From Panonychus citri (taxonomy: Eukaryota; Arthropoda; Arachnida; Trombidiformes; Tetranychidae), in the NCBI RefSeq assembly GCF_014898815.1, contig NW_026515543.1, forward strand, positions 1,488,001-1,552,000: DNA of 64,000 nucleotides. The letters run 5' to 3'. Made by a program: the position numbers and the translations under genes. Positions 18,308-31,500 of this stretch are shown here, in pieces; positions within the stretch are counted from its first letter, which is position 1; every line of letters begins with the position of its first letter. The notes beneath the pieces are model-generated. The model saw only the letters and a program-made list of their open reading frames with translations, ran no database searches and had not been told where the DNA came from.

Positions 18308-18452
18308 GGTTTATCATCCATCTTGCCCTCGTTCGGGAGACTAGACTTGAAAGATTTTAAGACTCATGCTTCACACGATCTTTTACGTTTTTTGAGAAAA
18401 TGAAAGACCAAAAGAAAGAGAAGATGAAAGATGATGAAAATTAGTGAGACAG

Positions 18453-18504
<52 letters not shown>

Positions 18505-21500
18505 CATCATCAAAGTCAGAAGAGCATAACAAACTTTTCTGTTCACTTTAAGTTAACACCAACAATTGGAAACTTTTGATTAACTTTTTTTCTTCTTCTT
18601 ATTTTCGACAATTAATTTTACAACGTGTTTGTTTTTCTTAATAATAATGATCATCGATACTTAATTATCATCACTATTATTAAGATGTTTAATCAATAAT
18701 TTCAAATATTTAATTACTCTCATCATTAATATGAGAACAACAATTTAATTGATAAACTTATATTTTTCCTTATTGAAGCAAAAAAATTTTTTTTACCGGT
18801 TCAATGTAAATCTTTATATCTGTTAGTAAGTAAATTGTATTGAACTTTAAAAATTGTTTAAAAATATTTTTCTCTCAATGATCAATATCATGTGAAAGTT
18901 AATCAATAACAATCAATGTGATTAGTGATTGTGTTTACTACTAATAAAAGGATTTAATTGTGATTCTAATGTGACAAACTACTGCTGAAAATCAATCATG
19001 ATTAACCATTGGAATACTAAATTGTTACAATTTAAAAAGTTCACGTTAATGTGAATGATAATTCATCTTTTGTTTTTTGTTTATAATCCACAATCAATTG
19101 TCAATTAATTGTCACATCCCAAAGGATACAATTAATTGATTAACAGTTATGGAGATTAAATTTATCCTTGGATATATTTGTATATTTCAATTGATTCGGA
19201 TAACTAATTCATATCGACGATTTAATCAATGTAAGTAATTGGAAAACAATTAAACAACAATAAAGTCCATCAATCAATCATCAAATTATTTCATCAATTG
19301 TTCATCACCTTGGATTGATTAAAATGAACAAAACTTTCCTTTGACAATTAGTTACAGTTAATTCAGTTTTCTAATGATAATGATACCAAATTAATTCCCA
19401 AAGAAAAGTTTTCATTGTGATTAGTTGATTGCAATCAAACAAAAAAAAATCAGGCCAAGGTAGTAAACACAAATGACCAGTAATTTGTTGTGGTCATTTT
19501 GTTAATACATAAGAAAAAAACTTCACTTCATCTTAACCTAAATTCATTTAGTATTTTTTTTTTACTATTTTAACAGTTACTTTATTTTCATCAACCTGAA
19601 AAAGTTTCAACAATGAAAAAAAGGATGCGATGAAAACTTGACCATGTACACTGACCAGTTGAGTCCATCATCTTGTTGTGTTGTTTTTACCTATTCAGGA
19701 GCATCACCCTTATCATCAGAAACAGGAAGATGATGAAAAGGATGAGGATGAAAAGTTATTAAACTTTTAAATTGTAAATTTAGGTCATGATTATATTAAG
19801 CGATTCATGTTGATTATCAACATGAATTATCATCAGTATTTATGCAAGAGTTTGGTGAATGAAACAATTAAACCATTTTGCCAAGTGATTAATTATAAGT
19901 GAGAGTTAAATTGATATGTAATTAAGTAGATTGAAGATTGAATAGTGATTACAATTAATGAGCCAGTGATTAGTGATTAACCAATGATCAAAATTATGGT
20001 GATTATTGTGTAAGAAAAGGTTGTTGGCTTTTCCATTTAAAACCAATATTGTAGTTTAACCATTAACATTATCATGATGATTTCAAGTCAATATAAAGAT
20101 GATGATGATGATTAAGAGCTGTTTGATGGTTCAACAGGTAGGAGATGATGATGATAATGATGATGATGATAGTGAAAGTATCTATGGTATATAAAGATGA
20201 GCAGATGAAGTTAAATTATACTAAATGTGCCAAGTCAACCATTGACTATTTCGTTAACAGTTTGACTGTATTAAAGTGCCATTTAAGTTGCAATAGCTTT
20301 TTTTCAATGAGAGGAGGAAAGTGGAGGTGGAGGAGTGGATGAGGGTGGTACAGGATGAGAGGTTGATGATGATGATGATGGGTAAGGAAAGTACAAAGAG
20401 AAACATCAATGGGATCTTTACTTAAGATGCCAAAGGTACATACACTTAGGAGATGATGATGATTTCCAGTGAAAACTTTTTCTATTTCTTTGTTATATTT
20501 ACTTACTTGTTAGTATTTTTCATCCTCATCCTCATCCTTTTTGTCTTCATCTTCATTTTAATCCTGATGATAAACCATCATCATCATCTTACTGTGAGAG
20601 AAAGTACAATGAAACATTTTGTATTTATCTTCTCAGTTGGTTATTATCATTGAGAAATTTAAAGTTGATTGAAACTGTTGACAATTTACTGATTTTATCT
20701 CTCTGCTGGTGATTGTTTCATTCAATGGGATGAATATTAATTACTATTGATTTCATTGATAATAGTTAATCAACTATCACAATTCAATTCTTCATGATGA
20801 AAATTTTTTTTAGTGTAAAAGAAAAAGTTTCAAAATCAAATAACTGATCAGAATTTTTGATTCATTTGGTTTCCAAATGATTAAAATAAATCCTTTCTTT
20901 ACTTAATCATCAGACTTGATTGTTAACTCTCACTTGATTGTAACGAGTGATATGTTTTTGATTTGTAAATGAACCATTAATTTTTTTCCCTTATATCTAT
21001 TGATGCTTCTTGATTACTGAATTTGATTAACAATCATGAAAAAAAAGTTCAGTTACTTTTGAAAGTTTGGCACATTAACGTTATATATTCAATCATAATT
21101 GTAATAACATCATAAAGTAATGATGATGATGATGATAATTATGAGAAAGACTAAGAATATCAAATTATGATAAGGATGATAATAAAAAAACATCATAATG
21201 ACATAACTGTGTGGTCATCATGATACCCTAACTTGAGGTGACCTTGTTTTGACCATTACAATACTGAGTGTCCAGTTTTCTTGAATAACTAAATTGTATT
21301 ATCCATAACATATCATGGTGATAAAAATAATAATTATGAATATGATGTTGACCTGTATGGTTGTGAATGTGAATGTGTATACATAATGAATGTTACCCAA
21401 TTTAAGTTGATTGTTGTTGATTGTTACATGTGAGTGACCTGATGTGTACTCAGGGGTTGACTGAGAGAGAGAGAGAGAGAGAGTTGGATTCATCTTTTGA

Positions 21501-24500
21501 GGGTGGAAGATATTAAGAAGAAGATGATGTTAATGATGATGGAGATGATAAGGATGATTATGATGATTAAAATGATTCCCTTTACAAAGATTTCACCTTA
21601 ATTGTCAATGGAAATTATGTAAATTATTAAAGTTTTTTTCGCTCAGTAACAATTTATATTGATATTGATTCCCCACTGATTTAATCATTATCATCACCAT
21701 GATCCGTATCAAATAGGTAATATCATCATGATTATCTTGCTCATCTTCCAGATGATAATATCACAGGCAAATCTAATTTATTAATCATCAAATTTGAATA
21801 ATGAAAGGATTTGATTGACTGACTATCCTTTTGTTTATCAGATTAACTTTCAAAGTAATTCAAAAAGGGATTTGTTAATTGTTTACAACAGTTTTACATC
21901 AGTTTACCTGTTAATTGTTACAATTTAACTAATGATTAACTTTTTTTTTTGCTATTTCGTTGGCAACTTTTTTACTTCACTTTTTTTCCGGTTTTCTTGT
22001 GGATCAGTTGACCTCCGGTGATTACCATGTGATTACTTTGAGTAATTAAATGAGTTTACAGAGCTTATCATCATCATCATCATCATCATCGTCATCATTT
22101 TCATCATTAATATATTATGATAACAAATAACATGAAAACTGGTAAAGGTCATTTAATGTTGGTCAAGCTTTTGATTGTTATTATTATGTGAGATTTACTT
22201 ATAAACTTCCGGGAAAATTTTTCTCAAAAAAAAGTGATTAACTTTTTCAAATGATTTTCATCAATTGTCAACAATTGCAAATGATTTAATATTAACTTGT
22301 ATGAATTGTCAGCACAGATTCACTTTAATTGCCATCGATTAGTTATGATCAGTAAACAGTTAAATTTACAATCAATTTACAACAATCAACTTTTCATCAA
22401 TTGATTTTACTTTCTGGCCTAATTTTGATTTACCACTTTTTTAAATCATCGATTAACATTATCAACGATTATCATGTAAATCATAATGATAATGGTATTA
22501 AAAAAGTGTGAATGTGATTAAAAAAGTTTACAATCATTAGCTGAATTTTAAATTAACTGATTTAGTTGTGAGATTGTTACAATTTGTTGATTGTAAATCA
22601 AGAAACAATTGCGAAACTTACAATCAACATATCAACAGGAAAAAAAATGAATCTCAATTAGCTTGATAATAATGACAACAATTTAATGATTGAATTGATT
22701 TCGCTGTTGATATCATATAATAACAATTAGTAAATTGTTGTTTTTTCTGAATGATTATTATTTATTATTAGTAAAATTTAAATCATTTGATTTCCTCATG
22801 GTTTTTAATTCATTGATAACGGTAAATAAGTTTTGATTGAAAATCAGTTGATTGTAACTGGTTTTGTTTGTTTTTTAATCATCATTGTTGTTCAAACAAT
22901 TATGATTGTATCTCTAAATGATTTAACAACAATTTAAACAACAATGAAAGTGTGAAAACCTTAAATACTATTACATGGGATCAATTGTTGTTGATTTAAT
23001 TTCTCATGAGAAAAGAGTTAACCGAAAAAAAAAGTTAATCAACTGTGTTAACAATCAATTTGATTTTACTGATTACCGATTTAGTTTCATCTCTAAATTA
23101 GAGCAAATAATTAACTAAATACTCACATGATAGTAATTAAATCTAACTGTATATAATAATAACTCTGTATACATGATAGAGGAATGAAATTAATTCAAAT
23201 TCATGATCAAGTTTCGGGTCACAATTAAGATTTCGATCACTTAAATCACTGAGAATCAACCCTGAACAAAGTTCTGATCTATTCTCATGTGATATCAACG
23301 ATTTTTGAACAAGAAAATCTCATTGATTCATTTGAGAAATTGATTGAACTTGAAAAAAAAAACTTTTCCTCCTCCTGGTGAATCAAAATATTCCGGGTTC
23401 TTGGAACTCTGAATTTCCTGGATAATCAACAATCAACTGGTACCAAATTTTGTTGATTAACCAACATTGTTGATGATAATTTAATCAAATTTAATGTTAA
23501 TTTAATCAATCAAAAGAAAAATGGAAATAAATTTCAAAGACTCAACAATGAATCTTATTTTCAACTACTCTCTTATAATATGTAATAAGGTTAATGTTTA
23601 CATTGCGAGCAATCAAATTATCTTGGCAATTTAAATTCATATTTCAAAATCATTATCAAACAATAATCAACAATCTAATTGTAAATTCAATCATCTAAAT
23701 TAGCAACAAAAAAAAACAATCTCAATTGTAGACTTGATTGTTTTCACTTACATCATCACCATGCGATCACAACATTGTAACTCTTGATTGTTTTGGATCC
23801 GTACGAGTTGTGATTACATAGTAATTGTATCAATAATAATGTTAATAGTTGGTAAATTGCGTCAAGTTATCAAGTAAATTATCTCAATTTAATCATGTTT
23901 AAGTGTTAGAGATGATGGTTAACTTGTCTCTCTGAATATTGTAATTATGATTTCCAAGCAAAAAGGTGATAACAATTTAGCGGCTGAATTTTCAATAGAC
24001 TTATGAAGTTTATTGTGAATCTTTTTTTTTGTTAACCATCACAATCAAATGCCCATCGTGATTAGTGATCATTTAAACTAACAATTTACTAACCATTCTT
24101 ATCATCATCATCTTTTTTTCACCATTATTATCATCCTACCTTCCGCATCACCTATGATAATGATAAGATACAATGACCACTAGTGTTAAAAGTTGACCAA
24201 TTAATTACGTAAATCCATTGTTAATAGTGAATACAATTGAAAAAATATCAATAATAAATTGTTACAATCCAATGGATCATAATGATAACAATGATAATCT
24301 CAATCTAATCTGTTGAAATCATTGATTGTATTAAATTGTTAAAGCTTTTTAATTACAAACAATTAACACTCTTTTTAAACACCATGACCTGAATACTTGA
24401 GGAAATTACAATCTAATCAGTTAAATCATAAATATATAAACTTTGATCATGATGAGATGAGATAATTATTAATGAGAAGAAGAAGAAAAAAGTTTCTAAA

Positions 24501-27500
24501 TTCATGAGAAAATGAACTTTTTCTGATTAATTAATGATTGAGAAAAAAAAGTTTCAATGTCAAGAACATATAATATTTCAATATGTGAATTATTAATTGT
24601 TAATGATATTAAATTAAGGACAATGATGAGTATATATTAGATAATTGTAATTAAGCAAAACGTTTTAATCATGATCATGTTAATCATTAATGTGAGATAA
24701 AAATCATTCATTAATTGACCTAATGATTTATCATGAAATATATGATAGATTAAGATTAATCCTTGAAGAAGAAGAAATTTTTTTTTCTTTTCCATTGAAA
24801 GGTAAACAATAACAACAGAATTTGAAATGAAATTTTCTCATCTCAATGGATGATGATTAACATTTCATGGTTATCATGATGATTATGATTTAGAAACATA
24901 TATATAACAATAATACTCACAATAGTTAATTCAATATAATTGCTATTAAAATGTTGAGGCCATTTTCCTATCGACTCACGATTCGAGATGTATATAAGTA
25001 TATATATAAATCTGAACATGATACTCTCAATGAATGAAACTCAGTAATCATGTTAAATATTTTCCAAAGTTCAACTTTTGCCCTTTTATCATCATGATCT
25101 TCATCTCTCTCTCTCTCTCTCTCTCTTGATATAACGGTATTTAAATCATCAGCACGCTCGTTGTGTTTGCATACATCTCAGGTATCAGCACGTTGTTATC
25201 TTATGGTAATATGAATTACCGCTAAAATTAAGTTCTGAATCCGTTTCCTGATCTTATTTATTCACTGCTTCAGTTGTCATGATGATGAATATCATTGTTA
25301 TCATGATGTTAATATGATATAAAGGTTAATCATTAAGCCATTTACCTTTACTATTTTTACCTTTGGTTAATTGTTTTCATGTAGATTAGACTAATTGTTG
25401 ATAGTTTTTTTAACTCTTGATTTTCAAATTGTATTAACTTTATTTTATCAAATTAATTCTGTTGATTGTGTTCAGGTTAAGTTCAGGTGATAAACAAAAA
25501 ATTCATTCAACCAGATTGATAATTTTTACTTTTCATCTCTTGTTAAAGTTTTGTCAACCTTTTAGGAAATGGTTACTATTACAATAACAATGGTGAGACA
25601 AAAGTAAATTGTTACAGTTAATTGTTAACAGTTAACTGTCAATGAATCTTGTTCAATTTTATTATATTCTGACAGTAGTAGTGTTTGTCTGCTGATTGTT
25701 GTCAATGTTGATTTCTCATTGAAAGCTTATAATGAAAAGAATAAAAAATTTCATCATCTTATCATATTAATTGTCTTGTTCTTGTTTTTTTTTCGTAACA
25801 ATTTAACAAACAATTTACTAATTCTCACTGATGATATAACCAAAAAACCCGGAACTAAATTTTTATCCACTGGCAAGGTAACAATTTAAGGTGATATTTA
25901 AGTTAATTGAATTGATTTAACTAATAATAATAAGATATCAACATTGAAACAACACTAAAAACAAAAGTTAATTGTTAATAATAATAAAATAATGATTAAC
26001 TTGAATGTTAATCAACTGTTAATGATAAGGTTAACTAGACAAATTTCGTGATTTGTTAATTGTCTTGAGGGTTATCATTAAACTGACTAATACATATTGA
26101 GCAATTAACTTTTCATTAACCAATGATCAGAAAATAACATGAAACAATTTAATCAACGTAATCATTTTGGACCAATTAAGTTTTGAATGTTCACTTAAAA
26201 CCAATAGAAATCAATAATAATAGATTTCAATTATCGTAATCAACTCCAAGTGCTTATAAGTAACGTGTGAATTTAATCAACAATCTGTTAGACAATTTAA
26301 AGTTAATCAAAGTTAATCATTGTCTCTCTCTCTCTCAGTATTACCATTGCAATATGTTGTTTTTAGATTGCAAACAATTAATAACAACAGGTAACATGTT
26401 ACCTGGACCGTCACCGAAACAAAAAAAAATTAACTTACCTTGTATTTATCATGATTCTCACCAATTTACTCAATTAAGGTAATTAGTTAATTGTGACTTT
26501 CTTTACAATAGTTGGTAGCAATTATAGTTAACAGTTGATAGTTTCATGTACTCTCATGCCAAATATTATTGTTTTAACTACAAATTTACCTTGAAAATTA
26601 TTATCATCACAATTAAATTAACATTCTCACCGCCGTTGGTTAATCATTTACCTTTCCAACAGGTTCATGATTGTAACCTTATTCATTTTCACATCTTCCT
26701 CATCTTCATCTTCATCACCCACCCTCACCCTGTACCTGAGTATTGTGATGATGATTATCGGTCTTGGAAAACCTTGAAACCAGAATATTTAAATTGTCTC
26801 AACAATTTGTAGTATTTGATTTAGTTAACTTTTAATTCCCATGATTAACCTACCTGATTAGATTATCTTGTTAATCATTTAATGTTTTTAAGTGTGAATA
26901 CAATGACAAGTCTTGTTAACCTGAACGGTTAATTGTTTGGTTTGCCTGTTTTGATTGTTTCAATTAATTACGAGTAAATCAACTGATAATAACCCTAATT
27001 GTTGGTCTGTTTTTCAAGTTGATATTTAACATTGTACATCCATTTGATTGTTGATTAAATTGTTTACTGAACTTGATAGTTAATCAAGCAAACTTTTAAC
27101 AAAATCAATAGAAACTTTTCAATTTATCAAACAATCAACTTTTAAACTTCATCAACTCTCAAACAATTTATAAATCATCAAATGTTTATATTTGTATTAA
27201 TATGTAAACTAATATAATATACAGAAATCAGAGTTAATTATCAATTAATTGATTGATTTGATTAAGAAAAATCAAAATTTTCTTCCTTTTTTATTATTAT
27301 TGTTCATTCAATCAAAGTAAATATAAAAATTTCATTGATTACAATTAACTTTCTCAATAAGTTGTTAAATCAATTACCGGTTTACCTAAGCAACTATCCA
27401 AACGGTCATTGATGATTTACCAATTTAATCATGATTAAGATGATGATGTTGACCTTATGACCAGTTTTCCAGGTATTTCCGTATCTCCTTGACCAGTTCC

Positions 27501-28554
27501 CATGATTATCATTTACTATTATTATTATTTGTCTTGAGGGCTACAAACCCAAACAATTTAATAATAAATTCCTACCAAGGTTAACTACTCAGGTAGTGAT
27601 AAAATTGATTAACTTGAGGGCTTCTGATTGTAACAATTAATTATTTCATCATGTGGAAACATTAATTTGATATAACAATTGCCTGACAATCATATCATGT
27701 TGATTAAAGCAAATTAGTCAATATTTTCATCAACATAGTATCATTTAAATTATTAATCAACGACAGCAAGGTTGATTGTGAAGATGATTTAATTTTAACC
27801 ACCATTAAGATTATTATTAGTAATCAATTGATTAATGAAAACAACTTGAAACAATTTAAGTTCAAGATGATTGAACTAAACTGTTAACAAATTGTAAATC
27901 TCAATAACAATCAATCATTGATTAAGTTAAGGTTGACTCATAATGAATATAATATATTAATAGTATTGATTACAATTAATAATAATGAAAATTTTCATTA
28001 TTGAAATGGTTAACACCCAATTAAATTAAATGATAGGAAAGTTAATTTGGTTTTTCATTGTCATTGATAATTTTCAATTGTGTGTTGATTATCAAAACCA
28101 ATTTAGGTCAGTAAAACAAGTAAATTGGTTTAATTTTGATTGTTACAATTTACTGATGATGGTTCATGATAATTGATGATTAAATGTTGGGTGAAACTTT
28201 TTTTTTTTCATCATCAGACAACAAAACAAAACAAACAATTAGTTAATCATAATCACCAATGTACTTGACCAGTAACTTTGATTACGATGATCTCAACTCA
28301 TTATTTTAATGGTCAACAAAATAATTAATTGTCTTATTGTTATTATCATTGTGATTCAATCACCTGTAACATGATGATGATGATTAAATGTTTCAAAATT
28401 TTTTTATTGTTAACAATTTTTCGTAATCATAAACATTTCAAGTTTCAATTTAATATTAAAAAAAAAGAAGACGAAATCTACTGATGATGAACTTTCGATT
28501 GATTTTCAATTAATAACCAAATTAACTAATTGTCTTATTCGTTGATTGTTTCAG
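16195..28554. other. 12-kb AT-rich region without a supported gene
   Basis: Almost entirely AT-rich sequence of TTAATTG, CAATTAA and GATGAT words, with CT/GA runs (18254-18287, 18457-18500, 21465-21481, 25105-25124) and TCATCA runs (22066-22090 and others). Open frames are short and of microsatellite composition. It may hold long introns and the missing 5' exons of the furrowed homologue that begins at 28555, but I found no exon I could defend. Confidence 0.55.
18254..18500. repeat. Facing CT and GA microsatellites
   Basis: A (CT)17-type run at 18254-18287 is followed 170 bp later by a (GA)22 run at 18457-18500. The two are inverted copies and could pair as a hairpin of over 30 bp. Frames translated across them are repeats of Leu-Ser and carry no protein evidence. 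Confidence 0.85.
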
Positions 28555-31500
28555 ATGGAAAACCTTGTCCGAATCCAGCAGTACCTTTGTATTCATCAGT
28601 AATACTTTCCGATGATCTTCAACCAGGCTCAAAAGCGACTTATACCTGTGATGATGGTTACGAACTGTTTGGTCCGTCGGTTCGTACCTGTAATTTTGAC
28701 GGCAAATGGACTGAAGAGTTACCATATTGTGGTAGGTTATCCATTCGTGGTTATTCAATATCGGTCAGTTGATTGTCCGAAAACCAAACAATCCAAAGCA
28801 AATTGATCCTTGATTAATGAACAGGCAAACAAAAGGGAGTGAATTTGATTAGTCACAATTTACAACAACAACAATTAATATTCATGACATGATTTACTTT
28901 AAGGTCCAGTTTTCAAGTTGACCAATTCAATTTTATCGATATCAATATTTATTTTCTTACAATTGTACCAGTTTATTGTAATTGTACCTCTTTCAAGGGA
29001 CAATTAAACTGATATTAATCAATTGGTATCAATTAACAATAACAAGATAAAAGTGATATCGTATTAGTAAGTTAATCTAATTTTTTTTTTCGTCATAATA
29101 ATTAGTGGAAAAAAAAAGTTGGATTAACTTTTAGTTGACCTGGACTTTGGTATTGGTCAGTGATTAGTGGATTGTTAATCATTAGTTTGGCTTTAATATT
29201 ATTATTGGTAAATTGTACTAATCTTATTAATTGTTGTTGATTGTTTTAAATATATATAAAAATCACTTACAATTAATATTAATCGTGATATTTGATTATT
29301 ACTTTTGATAATGTTCCCAAAATGTCATGTCAATGACAGATAGATTTTGGAAAACAAAAATTAACTTGATTATGATAAACAGCTAATCAAATACAAATTC
29401 ATGTTAAATGGTTGATTAACTAATTGTGATAATAATCAAGTCTCCAAATAGTAATATAAGTAATTACATTTTGTTTTTACAATAAAATTTAAGTCTTACA
29501 ATTTGTTGTCTTATTTGATTGATGGTCGAAAATTAAATTTTCAGATAATAATGATTAAAATGAAAAGAAAACTAAATTAACCAAACAAAGAGATTTGATT
29601 AAATTGTTGTAAAGGTAAAAATGGTCTAAAACGATTCAATTAACCAATCAAGTTGATAATTGTTGGCGTATAATAAACATTAAGAGTAAAGAGCAAAATG
29701 AAAAAAAATTAGAGAACAAGTTAAACAATCAAAAACAATAAAGAACAACAATTAACCAGAAATGAAAAGGTAAACATTTACATGAGATTATTGAATAATT
29801 AGATATTAATACAAAAGGGGTATTCATGTTTTCTGGCAATCAATTCAAGTTCAACCAACAACAATAAACCTTTAATATCTTTGTTTTTCTTTAGTTAATT
29901 GTTTGTAAACTTGATTTTACTTTGATTCTGACTAATTGTTAAAATGAATTCTTTTTGTTGTACTTGTAGCGGTTAACGTAGCATATGGTAAACCAAGTGA
30001 ACAATCAAGTACCATTCGTGGAGGTGAATCAAGAAATGCCAATGATGGTAATACAAATACAGTCCATGAAAACAAGTATTGCACCGAGACCAAGAATGAA
30101 AATTCACCTTGGTGGCAAGTTGATTTACTTCAACCCTACGAGATCAGAGTAGTTAGGATAATAACAAGAGGTTGTTGTGGTCATCAACCTTTACATGATC
30201 TTGAAATAAGAGTTGGAAATAGTTCAGTTGTTTCTGGAAATCGTCTTTGTGCCTGGTATCCGGGAACATTGGGTAAGCATCCAAAATAGAAGACAATTAA
30301 TCAAATCATCTTTAGGCTTTTAATCAATTGTTATTCGCAATTTTATCCTTTTTTTTGTCTTCTTTGATTCATTGATTCTCGTCAATTTAGATGATGGAGT
30401 TACCAAAGATCTTGAATGTGCTCATGCAATCAGTGGTCGTTATGTTTACATTCAAATGGTTGGTGTTGAAGCTTCATTGTCACTTTGTGAAGTCCTTGTG
30501 TTTACAACCAAAGGTAAATTGTTGAAATTAAATCAATTCTATTGATTTGTTGTTTTTTTTTGTCTTTTTCTTTCATCATTAATCTTATTTTTCAAGTAAT
30601 TAAACTTTTCTGTATGGGTGTCAATTCATCACTGGGATTGTTTATATTGACAATAATATGTTATATAATTAACAGGAATTTAAATTAAATTATCTTTCCA
30701 ATAGCTGGTAATTATGTTGGTAATGATGATGATCCCTTTTTCTTGTTAATTTTCACTTTGATCTTTATCTTGATTAACTGTGTATCTCCAGTTTTAATTG
30801 CAATCCAGATGATTAATGATTTAATCAATTGAGAAAGGAATCCAACAGGAATTAACTTGAATCTTGCAAAAAAAAATTAAGATGAAAAAATTAGTTTCAT
30901 TGATTAATCAAGTTATAGTAAATATCAAACAGTTATGAATGAAATGCTATTTTGATTGTGTAACAATGTTATTCATCAGTTAATTGTTGTTTTATTGACT
31001 TACCCGTGGAAATTGATAATTATTTCATCAAGATGATTAAGGTGAAAATTTGAATGTAATAATAAATCTGATTGAAATCGAATTGAAAAAAAAATGAAAA
31101 GATTAAACTTGATGTTGAATCTGATTATTTTGCACTTTGACTTAATTGTTGATCGATGGATGAACTATTAATTAAAGAGATTCAAATGCAGATAATTTAA
31201 AAGAATAATAAATAATGATTAAGTTTTAACGAGAAAAAGGAAAAAGATAAATGAAATTAATCAATAATAATAAGAATTTATCAATATTAAAGAGATTTAA
31301 TTTTAAACTGACCATTTGATTTTCCTTTTTTCATCTTGCTAATCATCAGAATTTTCTGAGGATCGATGTGGAACTCAAATGGAGCATCAACAGTTAATCA
31401 GTTTTAATCAAACGTGTTATGAATTCCAGACTCAACAGGGAGGTTCATTTGCCGATGCGGAAAATTATTGTAAGGCTCGGGGTGGGTTGGTTGTTAATTC

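Noticed and set aside
26546..26812. Open frame ending in VPEYCDDDYRSWKTLKPEYLN with ordinary-looking composition and an acceptor-like CAG at about 26660, a candidate furrowed 5' exon
   Set aside because: No signal peptide and no donor in the required phase; the rest of the frame is microsatellite-like. It stays a guess.
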